DNA from: Gammaproteobacteria bacterium
GTDB taxonomy: Bacteria; Pseudomonadota; Gammaproteobacteria; Steroidobacterales; Steroidobacteraceae
DNA length: 37,561 bases
Reading direction: 5' to 3'
NCBI GenBank assembly: GCA_004297335.1
Contig: SCUD01000017.1
Span: forward strand, 1 to 37,561
The translations under genes were made by a program, and so were the position numbers. The first letter of the stretch is position 1; each line of letters begins with the position of its first letter. A model generated the notes under the pieces. It made no database searches, had not been told where the DNA came from, and worked only from the letters and a program-made list of their open reading frames with translations. Shown here in pieces: positions 13,868-21,244 of this stretch.

Positions 13868-15262
13868 TCAGTCCACTTGATCCACTCGCGCCCGGTAGGC
13901 GGCGCGCCCCAGCGTGAACACCAGTGCCGCCAGGGGGCAGCAGGCGATGATCAGGCAGGCCAGCGAATAATTCAGCGCGGCTTCGTTCCGGAAGACATAG
14001 TCCGTCAGCACGGGCACGAGGGTCGGGCCCAGCAGCCCGCCCACCAGGCCGATCGTCATCACGTAGACGGCGCCAACCTGGCCCCGCAGGCGGCCCGGCG
14101 TGATGCACATGATGGCCGCCGGCCCGAGCACCAGCGGCATGGCATAGAGCATCATCAGCACGCCGATGCTCGCCATCACCAGCACCGAGTTCGAGGACAG
14201 GCAGCCGACCAGCCCGAAGGGGATCATGCCGAGCGCGCAGGCGATGGCGACGCGCAGCTTGGCATCCTTGTGCCCGCGTTGGGCGAACCAGTCTTCCCAC
14301 CATCCGGCCAGCAGTGCCCCGGACACGCCGCCGACCAGCACCGCCATGCCGAATCCGTAGCCGACTTGCTGATGATCGAGGCCGCGCACCCGCATCAGCA
14401 TCGCCGGGACCCAGGCGATGATCGCGGTGCCGACCATGCCGATCGTGGCCATGCCGCAGAAGATGGCAGCGTACAGCCGGCCATGGCTGCGCAGGTAGCC
14501 GCCCACTTCGGCGATCCGGAAGGGTGGGGCGCTGTCATGCCGCAGCGGCTCGCGGACGGTCAGGAACAGCAGCACCAGTAGCAGGCCCGGCAGGCCCACG
14601 AGCACGAAGGCGACGCGCCAGGCCGCCACACTGCCGAGCAGCGGCAGCACCAGGCCGCCGCTCGACTGGATCCACTGCAGCACCACGCCGCCCACCAGCA
14701 GGGCGAGGCCGCCGCCGATGTGTACGCCGCACATGAACAGGCCGAAGGGCTTGGTGCGCTTGTCCTTCGGAAAGTAATCACTGATCAGTGACATCGTGGT
14801 CGGTGGCAGGCCGGCCTCGCCGATGGCGACGCCGATTCGTGCCACGAACAGCAGGGCGTAGCCCTTGGCCATGCCGCAGGCCGCCGTGAACAGCGACCAC
14901 AGGAGCACGCAGCCCGCCAGCAGGTTGCGGCGGTTCCGTTGATCAGCCAGGCGTCCGAGCGGCACGCCGAAGATCGCGTAGAAGATGCCGAACGGGACTC
15001 CCTGCAGCAGGCCGATCTGTGTGTCGCTGACCCCGAGATCCGCCTTGATCGGCTCCACCAGCAGGCTCAGCACATAGCGGTCCACGAACGCGAGGGTCAT
15101 GGCCAGCAGCAGGATGGCAACCACATACCAGGCGTAGGCCGGGCGCGGCCATTGCCCGACCTCGCCAGCGCCCGGGTCCCCGGCTACGATTCCCAACGGT
15201 GCGGTCTCCCCCGGTTCGTGTTGCTGGAGCGCGAGGGGCCGTGTCGCGGAACCCTGTTGCAT
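13868..15262 (-). CDS. MFS transporter (spinster-like)
   Basis: 464 residues with about 12 membrane segments after a 40-residue hydrophilic N-terminus. MFS motifs are visible: FVDRYVLSLLVEPIKADLGVS in TM1, GRLADQRNRR (motif A-like loop 2-3), GEAGLPPTTMSLISDYF (motif in TM4-5). The family includes hexuronate and aromatic-acid carriers, and spinster-like members have exactly this GVSDTQIGLLQG pattern. It is divergent from the XRE-cupin regulator with a 61-base intergenic region holding a putative operator. It is likely an inner-membrane carrier for the substrate or intermediate of the adjoining catabolic cluster. Confidence 0.85.
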   Translation of the reverse strand: MQQGSATRPLALQQHEPGETAPLGIVAGDPGAGEVGQWPRPAYAWYVVAILLLAMTLAFVDRYVLSLLVEPIKADLGVSDTQIGLLQGVPFGIFYAIFGVPLGRLADQRNRRNLLAGCVLLWSLFTAACGMAKGYALLFVARIGVAIGEAGLPPTTMSLISDYFPKDKRTKPFGLFMCGVHIGGGLALLVGGVVLQWIQSSGGLVLPLLGSVAAWRVAFVLVGLPGLLLVLLFLTVREPLRHDSAPPFRIAEVGGYLRSHGRLYAAIFCGMATIGMVGTAIIAWVPAMLMRVRGLDHQQVGYGFGMAVLVGGVSGALLAGWWEDWFAQRGHKDAKLRVAIACALGMIPFGLVGCLSSNSVLVMASIGVLMMLYAMPLVLGPAAIMCITPGRLRGQVGAVYVMTIGLVGGLLGPTLVPVLTDYVFRNEAALNYSLACLIIACCPLAALVFTLGRAAYRARVDQVD

Positions 15263-15283
15263 TGTGTGCCGCCAGACATATCA

Positions 15284-15297
15284 TTTCCGATCGGCAA
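15284..15297. promoter_or_regulatory. Putative operator of the XRE-cupin regulator (imperfect copy)
   Basis: TTTCCGATCGGCAA in the 61-base gap between the divergent MFS and XRE-cupin genes. It matches the perfect palindrome TTTCCGATCGGAAA at 16051-16064 in 12 of 14 positions. Position between divergent promoters suits repression or autoregulation. Confidence 0.5.
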
Positions 15298-15323
15298 CTG
15301 CAAGCCTGGCAAGGGAGAAGACG

Positions 15324-16073
15324 ATGGTCAGGACCGCGGAGGGCAAGACGAGACCAGCTCGCCGGCCCGCCCCATGGCGCCGGGATGGTGACGGTGGCCA
15401 GCTGGGGCGAAAGATCCAGCTGGTGCGGGAACGCCGTGGCCTGTCACTGAGCGAGGCCAGCCGGCTGACCAGCGTCGCCGGGTCCACGCTGTCGAAGATC
15501 GAAAACGGCAGGATGTCGCCGACTTTCGACGTCGTGACGCGCATCATGCGGGGGCTGCAGATCTCGCCGGCCTTCCTTTTCCGCAGGACCGGGGCCACGG
15601 CCCAGCATCCGCCGGTGGCGGTCGATCGCCGCAAGGAGCCGATCGTCATTTCGATTCCCGGCGCCGACTACGAAATCCTGTGCGCCGACAACGTGGCCAA
15701 GGACCTGTTTCCGAGCGTCGTCACGCTGCGGGCGCGCAGTCACCACGAGCCGGTGGCCCACACCGGCGAGGAGTTCGTGATGGTCCTGGACGGCACCCTG
15801 GAGGTCAGCTTCAAGGGCGGCGCGAGCCACCGCCTGGCGCGCGACGAGTGCCTGCACTTCGACAGCACCTTGCCGCACTCCTTCCGGGCCCTCGGCGGGC
15901 GGCCGGTCCGCTTCCTGGCCGTCAGCAACCGCGCGGCTCTCGAGGGCGAGGACTTCCAGGACGCCGGCTCGCCCGCTGCGCAGCGCCTGCGCCAGCTGGT
16001 CCTGCAGCAGGTTCCCCGGCGCGCAGCCCGGACTGCCCCGCGTCGCGTGGTTTCCGATCGGAAAGTGCGCTAG
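15324..16073 (+). CDS. XRE-family regulator with C-terminal cupin sensor
   Basis: 249 residues. A helix-turn-helix XRE domain lies at about 28-82 (GRKIQLVRERRGLSLSEASR, TSVAGSTLSKIENGRMSPTF), and a cupin_2 domain at about 140-215 (HTGEEFVMVLDGTLEVSF, DECLHFDSTLPHSF), the usual small-molecule sensor half of PuuR/SutR-like regulators. ATG 15324 is preceded by GGGAGAAG; an open frame extends upstream but lacks sequence of this family. It probably controls itself, the MFS gene and the following hydrolase through the shared palindrome. Confidence 0.86.
   Translation: MVRTAEGKTRPARRPAPWRRDGDGGQLGRKIQLVRERRGLSLSEASRLTSVAGSTLSKIENGRMSPTFDVVTRIMRGLQISPAFLFRRTGATAQHPPVAVDRRKEPIVISIPGADYEILCADNVAKDLFPSVVTLRARSHHEPVAHTGEEFVMVLDGTLEVSFKGGASHRLARDECLHFDSTLPHSFRALGGRPVRFLAVSNRAALEGEDFQDAGSPAAQRLRQLVLQQVPRRAARTAPRRVVSDRKVR
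16051..16064. promoter_or_regulatory. Perfect 14-bp palindrome, putative XRE-cupin operator
   Basis: TTTCCGATCGGAAA, fully symmetric, sits at the very end of the regulator gene and 60 bases before the alpha/beta hydrolase start. The near-copy at 15284-15297 precedes the regulator itself. No further copy was noticed at other gene starts in the window. Confidence 0.55.
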
Positions 16074-16124
16074 ACTCGGGAGCAGGCCGGCCGTGGGGCC
16101 GGGCACCAGCGCGGATGGGCCGGC

Positions 16125-17285
16125 ATGTTCAGGTACTTCGAGCAGAATTTCTCCTGGTCGTTCGCGGTGTCGATCGCGACCGAAATGGGCGCGATCAACG
16201 AGATCGACGCGGCCTGCGCGCCGCTGCGGCCGTTCCAGGACCAGCCGGCCGGGATCGCGCTCGACCGCTGGTACCGGAGCTGGGACGCACTCGGCGACAA
16301 GCTGAGCGCGCAGGCGGTGGCCGACGCGGCCGAGGGCCACGACTTCACCGCGGGCATGAAGTACCTGCGGGCCGCGGCCTACTACCAGATGGGCGAGCGA
16401 CTGATGCTGGTCGGTGACGAGCGCCGGCTGCCGATGTACCGGAAGAGCCTCGAAGCCTTCGCCAGCGGCGTGGCCGGCAGCGGCCACCGCACCCGGCGCA
16501 TCGAGATCCCCTACGGCAACGGGGTTCTTGCCGGCTGGCTCGCGGTGCCCGAGGGCCAGGGCCCGCACCCGTGCCTGATCTTCGCCAACGGCTTCGACTC
16601 GACGAAGGAGATGCTCTATCTCATTCATCACGGCATCGCGATGCAGCGCGGCATCGCGACCTTCTTCGTGGACCAGGGCGGCTCGGGCGAGGCGCTGCGC
16701 CTCTACGACCTGAAGGTGGAGCGGGAGTCGGAGGCCTGGGTGTCGCTGTGCGTCGATCGCCTGCAGCAGGAGCCGGATATCGACCGCGACCGGATCGGCA
16801 TCATCGCCGTCAGCTTTGGCGGCTACATCGCCCCACGCGCGGCGGCCTTCGAGCCCCGGCTGAAGTGCTGCATCGCGATCGGCGCGAACCCGATCGGCGA
16901 CAAGATCAACCCGGTGGACTTCGAGAAGGACCTGTCGGTCCACGAGATCGCCAGTCATTCCATGTGGCTGAGCGGTGCCGCGACGCGCGACGAGGCCCGC
17001 CGGATCTTCGGCAGCTACACGCTGGTCGATGCGTTGCCCCGCATCACCTGTCCGTTCCTGGTGGCACATGGCGAGGACGATGCGCCGATACCGATGGAGT
17101 TCGCCCAGTGGGTCATCGACCTGGCCGTCAACAGCAGCCGGGCGGAGCTGCGCAAGTTCCGCTCGGCGGAAGGCGCCTCGTTCCACTGCGGCATCGACGA
17201 TCCAGCGCGCATGGGCCACTACTGCTACGACTGGGCGGCGGAGGCGCTCGGCGGCAGCGCCCGGGTCCGGCTCAGCGGCCGGTGA
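16125..17285 (+). CDS. Alpha/beta hydrolase, FrsA/DHPON-hydrolase-like
   Basis: 386 residues: an N-terminal helical cap (about 1-120) followed by an alpha/beta hydrolase core. The nucleophile elbow is VSFGGY (Ser230), a carboxylate lies in HGEDDAPIP (Asp318/319), and His354 is in the FHCG segment. The length and long N-terminal cap are those of 2,6-dihydroxypseudooxynicotine hydrolase and FrsA-like (DUF1100) enzymes, some of which split C-C bonds of diketone-like substrates. That activity would fit a ketone-degrading cluster, but an ester hydrolase is equally possible. Convergent with the enoyl-CoA hydratase gene, overlapping it by 14 bases. Confidence 0.82.
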   Translation: MFRYFEQNFSWSFAVSIATEMGAINEIDAACAPLRPFQDQPAGIALDRWYRSWDALGDKLSAQAVADAAEGHDFTAGMKYLRAAAYYQMGERLMLVGDERRLPMYRKSLEAFASGVAGSGHRTRRIEIPYGNGVLAGWLAVPEGQGPHPCLIFANGFDSTKEMLYLIHHGIAMQRGIATFFVDQGGSGEALRLYDLKVERESEAWVSLCVDRLQQEPDIDRDRIGIIAVSFGGYIAPRAAAFEPRLKCCIAIGANPIGDKINPVDFEKDLSVHEIASHSMWLSGAATRDEARRIFGSYTLVDALPRITCPFLVAHGEDDAPIPMEFAQWVIDLAVNSSRAELRKFRSAEGASFHCGIDDPARMGHYCYDWAAEALGGSARVRLSGR

Positions 17286-18075
17286 ATTTCGGGTCGCGGC
17301 GCTCGGCAAACGCCCGGAAACCCTCCGTCGCATCGGCGGAGGCGGTGTGTTCTACGCACATCCGCGCCTCCGTCGCCAGGCATTCGCTGGCCGGCAAGTG
17401 CAGGGCGTTGTGGACCATGCGCTTCATGCAGGCGATGCCGAGCGGGCTGCGGGCCGCGATCGTCGTGGCCAGTGACTGGGTGGCGGTCTCCAGTTCGCCT
17501 GCCGGCACCACTCGGTTGACCAGTCCCATCGCCAGCAGCTGATCGGCAGGCAGTGCTTCACCGGTGAACAACAGCTCGCGCGCCCGCAGTGGGCCCAGCC
17601 GCTGCGTCAGGCGCACGCCGCTGCCGCCGCCCGGCACCAGCCCGAAGCGGGCGTGACCGTCGCCGATCCTGGCGCTGGCATCGGCCACGATCAGGTCGCA
17701 GCACAACAGCAGTTCCAGGCCGCCCGCCAGCGCGATACCGTTGACCGCGGCAATGACCGGCAGCCGCAGCGTCTCGATGCGGTCGAACACGGGTGTCGCG
17801 ACCTGCATGAACGCGCGGATGTTCGCCACCGGATCCGCGTCGCCACCGACAGACTTCAGGTCCACACCGGCGCAGAAGGCCCGGCCGGCGCCGGTGATGA
17901 CGATCGCGCGGACGCCATCATCCGCCTCGGCCTGGTCGAGGGCCGCCGACAGCTCCCGCACCATGCCGGGCGTCAGCGCATTCATCGCCGCCGGGCGGTT
18001 GAGGGTCAGCCACAGCACCTGCTGCCGTTGCTCACGGAGCAGCTGCCGGTCCTCTGCATCGTCGCTCGTGTTCAT
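17272..18075 (-). CDS. Enoyl-CoA hydratase/isomerase (crotonase family)
   Basis: 267 residues with the crotonase pattern: LNRPAAMNALTPGM, oxyanion-hole segments GAGRAFCAGVDLKS and NGIALAGGLELLL, then FGLVPGGGSGVRLTQRLG. The first catalytic Glu position (Glu121 in GLEL) is retained. The second, usually in a PE pair, is His141 (GDGHARFG). Loss of the second Glu is seen in crotonases that are not simple hydratases (isomerases, hydrolases), so 'hydratase' is only a family name here. Last gene of the long minus-strand operon, 3 bases after the ligase stop. Confidence 0.85.
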   Translation of the reverse strand: MNTSDDAEDRQLLREQRQQVLWLTLNRPAAMNALTPGMVRELSAALDQAEADDGVRAIVITGAGRAFCAGVDLKSVGGDADPVANIRAFMQVATPVFDRIETLRLPVIAAVNGIALAGGLELLLCCDLIVADASARIGDGHARFGLVPGGGSGVRLTQRLGPLRARELLFTGEALPADQLLAMGLVNRVVPAGELETATQSLATTIAARSPLGIACMKRMVHNALHLPASECLATEARMCVEHTASADATEGFRAFAERRDPKFTGR

Positions 18076-18078
18076 GTG

Positions 18079-19617
18079 CTAGACCTGTCGTTCCCGTCCC
18101 TGCCAGTACGGTGCGCGCAGCACGCCCTTCGCCACCTTGCCCATGGCATTGCGCGGCAACTCCGTGAGAAAGACGACCCGCTTCGGCTTCTTGTAGCTGG
18201 CGAGGCGGGCGGTGCAGTACTGCATCAGCTCTGCCGGCGAGGGATCGCCGCCGTCGCCGCGGACGATCGCGGCACACACCGCCTCGCCGTAGATCGCATC
18301 GGGCACGCCGAATACGGCCACGTCGGCGACGGCCGGGTGGCCGCGCAGCACGTCCTCGACCTCGCGCGGGTAGATGTTCTCGCCGCCGCTGATGATCATG
18401 TCCTTGCTGCGGTCGACGATCGTGAACAAGCCGCCTGCTTCCCGCCGCGCCACGTCGCCAGTGCGGATCCAGCCGTCACGGAGGGTCTCGGCGGTGGCTT
18501 CCGGCTGGCCGAGATAGCCGATCATGCCATGCGGTCCGGCGGCGACCTGCAGTTCACCCGCCTCGCCGATCCCGACCTCGCGCTCGCCGTCGACGATCCG
18601 CAGCTCGCAGTTGAATACTTCCCGGCCGGTGCAGCCGGCGTGCGCCACGTGATCCTCCGGCCGCAGGATGGCGTTCAGGCCCGTCTCCGTCAGGCCGTAC
18701 CACTGGTAGAAGCGTGCCGGGAATGCGGCCCGGGCCCGGGCGTAGAGCGCGCCGCCCATCGGCGCGGAGCCGTAGTAGATCTTGCCCAGGCTCGAGAGAT
18801 CGTAGCGATCCAGACCTGGTGCATCCAGCAGCCGCGCCAGCATGGTCGGCACCCACATCGTCAGGGTAATGCGCTGCTCCTGCACCGCCTGCAGCACCTG
18901 CGCGGGATCGAAGGAGCCCGCGCCGAGCACGACAGTGCCGCCGCGCATCCAGGTCGGCAGGACCATTGCGAACAGGCCGGCCTGGTGGAACAGCGGCATG
19001 TTGACCAGCGTGGTCTCGCCGGGCTGGATGTCACCCTCGACGATGAGCGCGTGGAAGGTCGCGAAATAGCTGCGGTGCGGAAACAGGACTCCCTTGGGCC
19101 GACCAGTCGTGCCGCTGGTGTACATCAGCGCCGCGGCGGATTCCGGATCGAGGTGCCCTGGCAGGGTACGGGCTGCGCCGCCGGCCGCGAAGTCGAGCCA
19201 CGACCAGTTCTCCGGGTCAGTGGCGCCGGGAATCGGCACCAGCGGAACCGACAGCGCATTCGCGGCCAGTGCAGCGCGCGCCAGCTCCTGGTAGCTGGAC
19301 TCCACGAAGAGCAGCGACGGGCGCGCGTCGGCCAGTACCCAGGCCAGTTCCTCGACCTGGTAGCGAAAGTTCAGCGGCAGCAGGGTTGCGCCGCTTTTCA
19401 GGACCCCGAGCGCAACCACGGGAAAGGCGAGACTGGTCCCGGCCAGAATCGCGACGCGATCGCCCGGCTGCACGCCGCGGTCGCACAGGCCCTGGGCGAC
19501 CCGGGTGGCCGCCACCTCCAGTTCTGGATAGCTCAGCTGCCGGTCCGCCAGGCGGATCGCGGTGCGGGCGCCGTAGCGCCGGGCTCCCAGCCTGGAAATG
19601 TCTCCGAGTACGCGAAT
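18079..19617 (-). CDS. AMP-dependent acyl-CoA ligase, probable ATT start
   Basis: An ANL-superfamily adenylating enzyme that activates a carboxylic acid to its CoA thioester. P-loop-like YTSGTTGRPKGVLFPHRS, then YGLTETGL, GWIRTGDVA and the C-terminal lysine region LPRNAMGKVAKGVL are present. A GTG at 19515 would start it within the conserved N-terminal domain, cutting off GDISRLGARRYGARTAIRLA, which is clearly family sequence and continues up to about 19617. No ATG/GTG/TTG occurs there before the in-frame TGA (19639-19641), but ATT at 19617 is preceded by AGGAAG with a 7-base gap. I therefore place the start at ATT (512 residues); a sequencing or assembly error is the alternative. Confidence 0.85.
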   Translation of the reverse strand: MRVLGDISRLGARRYGARTAIRLADRQLSYPELEVAATRVAQGLCDRGVQPGDRVAILAGTSLAFPVVALGVLKSGATLLPLNFRYQVEELAWVLADARPSLLFVESSYQELARAALAANALSVPLVPIPGATDPENWSWLDFAAGGAARTLPGHLDPESAAALMYTSGTTGRPKGVLFPHRSYFATFHALIVEGDIQPGETTLVNMPLFHQAGLFAMVLPTWMRGGTVVLGAGSFDPAQVLQAVQEQRITLTMWVPTMLARLLDAPGLDRYDLSSLGKIYYGSAPMGGALYARARAAFPARFYQWYGLTETGLNAILRPEDHVAHAGCTGREVFNCELRIVDGEREVGIGEAGELQVAAGPHGMIGYLGQPEATAETLRDGWIRTGDVARREAGGLFTIVDRSKDMIISGGENIYPREVEDVLRGHPAVADVAVFGVPDAIYGEAVCAAIVRGDGGDPSPAELMQYCTARLASYKKPKRVVFLTELPRNAMGKVAKGVLRAPYWQGRERQV

Positions 19618-19638
19618 GGACGTGCTTCCTGCGTGGGC

Positions 19639-20061
19639 TCAACCGGATGACTGGCTTCCGGCCGGTGCAAACCTGGGCAGGATCATGCCGTTCGCTTCCT
19701 CGTCATAGACCACTCGCACCGGCATGCCGATGCGGATGTCCGCGAGCTCGCAGCCGATGATGTTGGTCATCAGCAGCGGTCCTTCCTCCAGCTGCACCCA
19801 GGCGACGTTGTAGGGCGTTTCGGCGGCAAAGGCCGGGTGATACGCGCGGTGATAGACGATAAAGGTGTACACGCTGCCCAGGCCCGAGGCCTCGACCCAT
19901 TCCGGCGCCGGCACGGCGCAAGCGCAGGCGACGCGCGGATGCGAGGTATGCCCGCAGTTCCGGCACCGGGTGACCAGCAGCCGGTGTTCGCGGACACCAC
20001 TCCAGTAGACGCGATCGCCTTCGGTCGCCAGCAGTGGCTGCGGCTTGCTCGGGCTTTCCAT
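19639..20061 (-). CDS. DUF35 zinc-ribbon/OB-fold protein
   Basis: 140 residues. An N-terminal helix, a rubredoxin-like zinc ribbon (CRNCGHTSHPRVACAC; four Cys) and an OB-fold (SGLGSVYTFIVYHRAYHPAF, TPYNVAWVQLEEGPLL, GMPVRVVYDEE). DUF35 proteins form obligate complexes with thiolase-fold enzymes, for example the aldolase Ltp2-ChsH2 in steroid side-chain breakdown and HMG-CoA synthase/thiolase assemblies in archaea. It starts 2 bases after the stop of the thiolase-fold gene, so a stoichiometric complex is expected. Confidence 0.88.
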   Translation of the reverse strand: MESPSKPQPLLATEGDRVYWSGVREHRLLVTRCRNCGHTSHPRVACACAVPAPEWVEASGLGSVYTFIVYHRAYHPAFAAETPYNVAWVQLEEGPLLMTNIIGCELADIRIGMPVRVVYDEEANGMILPRFAPAGSQSSG

Positions 20062-20063
20062 CG

Positions 20064-21224
20064 TCACCTCCGCAGGACGCAGCCGGCCATCGACGAGCCG
20101 ATCGCGGGTTCCAGCGAGCCACCAAGCCCGGTGACCAGGCAGATTTCGGCATCCCGGACCTGGGTGGCGCCGCCTTCGCCGCGCATCTGGCGCACGCCTT
20201 CGGTCAATTGCGTGAATCCCTGCATGTAGCCCCAGGACAGCGCCGTACCCGAAGTGTTGCAGGGCAACGAGCCGCCGGGCGCAATGTGGCCGTCCGCGAC
20301 GAAAGCGGCCGCTTCGCCGCGTCCACAGAAACCCCAGGCCTCGAGTCCGGCCAGCAGGAACATCGAGAAGGCGTCGTACATCATGGCCACGTCCACATCG
20401 GCAATATCGATCCCGGCGGTGCCGAATGCCGCAGCCTTCGCGCGCGTGACATCGAAGCCGTCCCAGTGCCACAGGCCGTTGGGGTCCGATACGATCCGGG
20501 CCTGCGAGTGGTCCAGGCCGTAGCCCATGATGTAGACGGGCAGCTGCCGCAGATCGCGCGCCCGCGCAGCGCTGGTGACGATCAGGGCCACCGCGCCATC
20601 GTTGACCAGGCAGCAGTCGTACTTGCGCAGCGGCTCCACCAGGTACGGCGCGGCCAGGTATTCCTCGATCGACAGCGGTCGCTCGTGCATCACCGCCTCG
20701 GGGCGCCGGTTGGCGTTGCTGCGCAGGGTGACTGCGACCTGACCGAGTTGCCGGTCCGTCATCCCGTAGTTGTGCCGGTAGCGCTGCGCCATGCCGGCGG
20801 CGATCGACACCGGCGCAAAGAACCCGTGGGCGCCCCAGCTGCTCGCTGCCGACATGCCGGCGCCGATCGTCAGCCGATGGCTCGCGGCACTGGTGGCGTA
20901 CAGGACCACGCAGGCCTTGCACAGCCCGGCCTCCAGCGCACCGACCGCGGCAATGACCGAGGAGATGCCGGTGGTGCTGCCCGCCTGCAACTGCCAGACG
21001 AAGTTCGCGGGCAGCCCGGTGGCGATCAGCGGCGCTGTTCCCTCCGGCCCGCCGTCGAAAGACGGCTGGTAGATATAGCCGTCGAGATCGCGGCGATCGA
21101 TCCCCGCATCGGCGACGGCGGCCTCGATCGCATCGACCGCGAGCTCGGTGGCGCTGCGCCCCTCGATCCGGCCGAGCCGGGAAAGTCCGACACCGGCAAA
21201 GGCATAACGATCCCTGATGGACAC
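20064..21224 (-). CDS. Thiolase-fold protein lacking thiolase catalytic residues (Ltp2-like aldolase candidate)
   Basis: 386 residues of the SCP2-thiolase/lipid-transfer-protein group (GVGLSRLGRIEGRSATELAVDA at the N-terminus, VRQMRGEGG and LVTGLGGSL near the end). The position of the thiolase nucleophile Cys holds AGSTTG (Ser83), and the usual GHP His motif is replaced by SWGYMQG (Tyr333). Ltp2-type retro-aldolases share these losses and use Tyr residues. With the DUF35 gene directly downstream, a retro-aldol cleavage of a beta-hydroxyacyl-CoA is more likely than thiolysis. GTG 21224 is the start consistent with the family N-terminus. Confidence 0.85.
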   Translation of the reverse strand: MSIRDRYAFAGVGLSRLGRIEGRSATELAVDAIEAAVADAGIDRRDLDGYIYQPSFDGGPEGTAPLIATGLPANFVWQLQAGSTTGISSVIAAVGALEAGLCKACVVLYATSAASHRLTIGAGMSAASSWGAHGFFAPVSIAAGMAQRYRHNYGMTDRQLGQVAVTLRSNANRRPEAVMHERPLSIEEYLAAPYLVEPLRKYDCCLVNDGAVALIVTSAARARDLRQLPVYIMGYGLDHSQARIVSDPNGLWHWDGFDVTRAKAAAFGTAGIDIADVDVAMMYDAFSMFLLAGLEAWGFCGRGEAAAFVADGHIAPGGSLPCNTSGTALSWGYMQGFTQLTEGVRQMRGEGGATQVRDAEICLVTGLGGSLEPAIGSSMAGCVLRR

Positions 21225-21244
21225 TGGTTCGTCTTCCGTTCCGT

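Noticed and set aside
17653-19650. Long plus-strand frame across the crotonase and ligase genes
   Set aside because: Antisense shadow of conserved catabolic genes; no start signal or family sequence.
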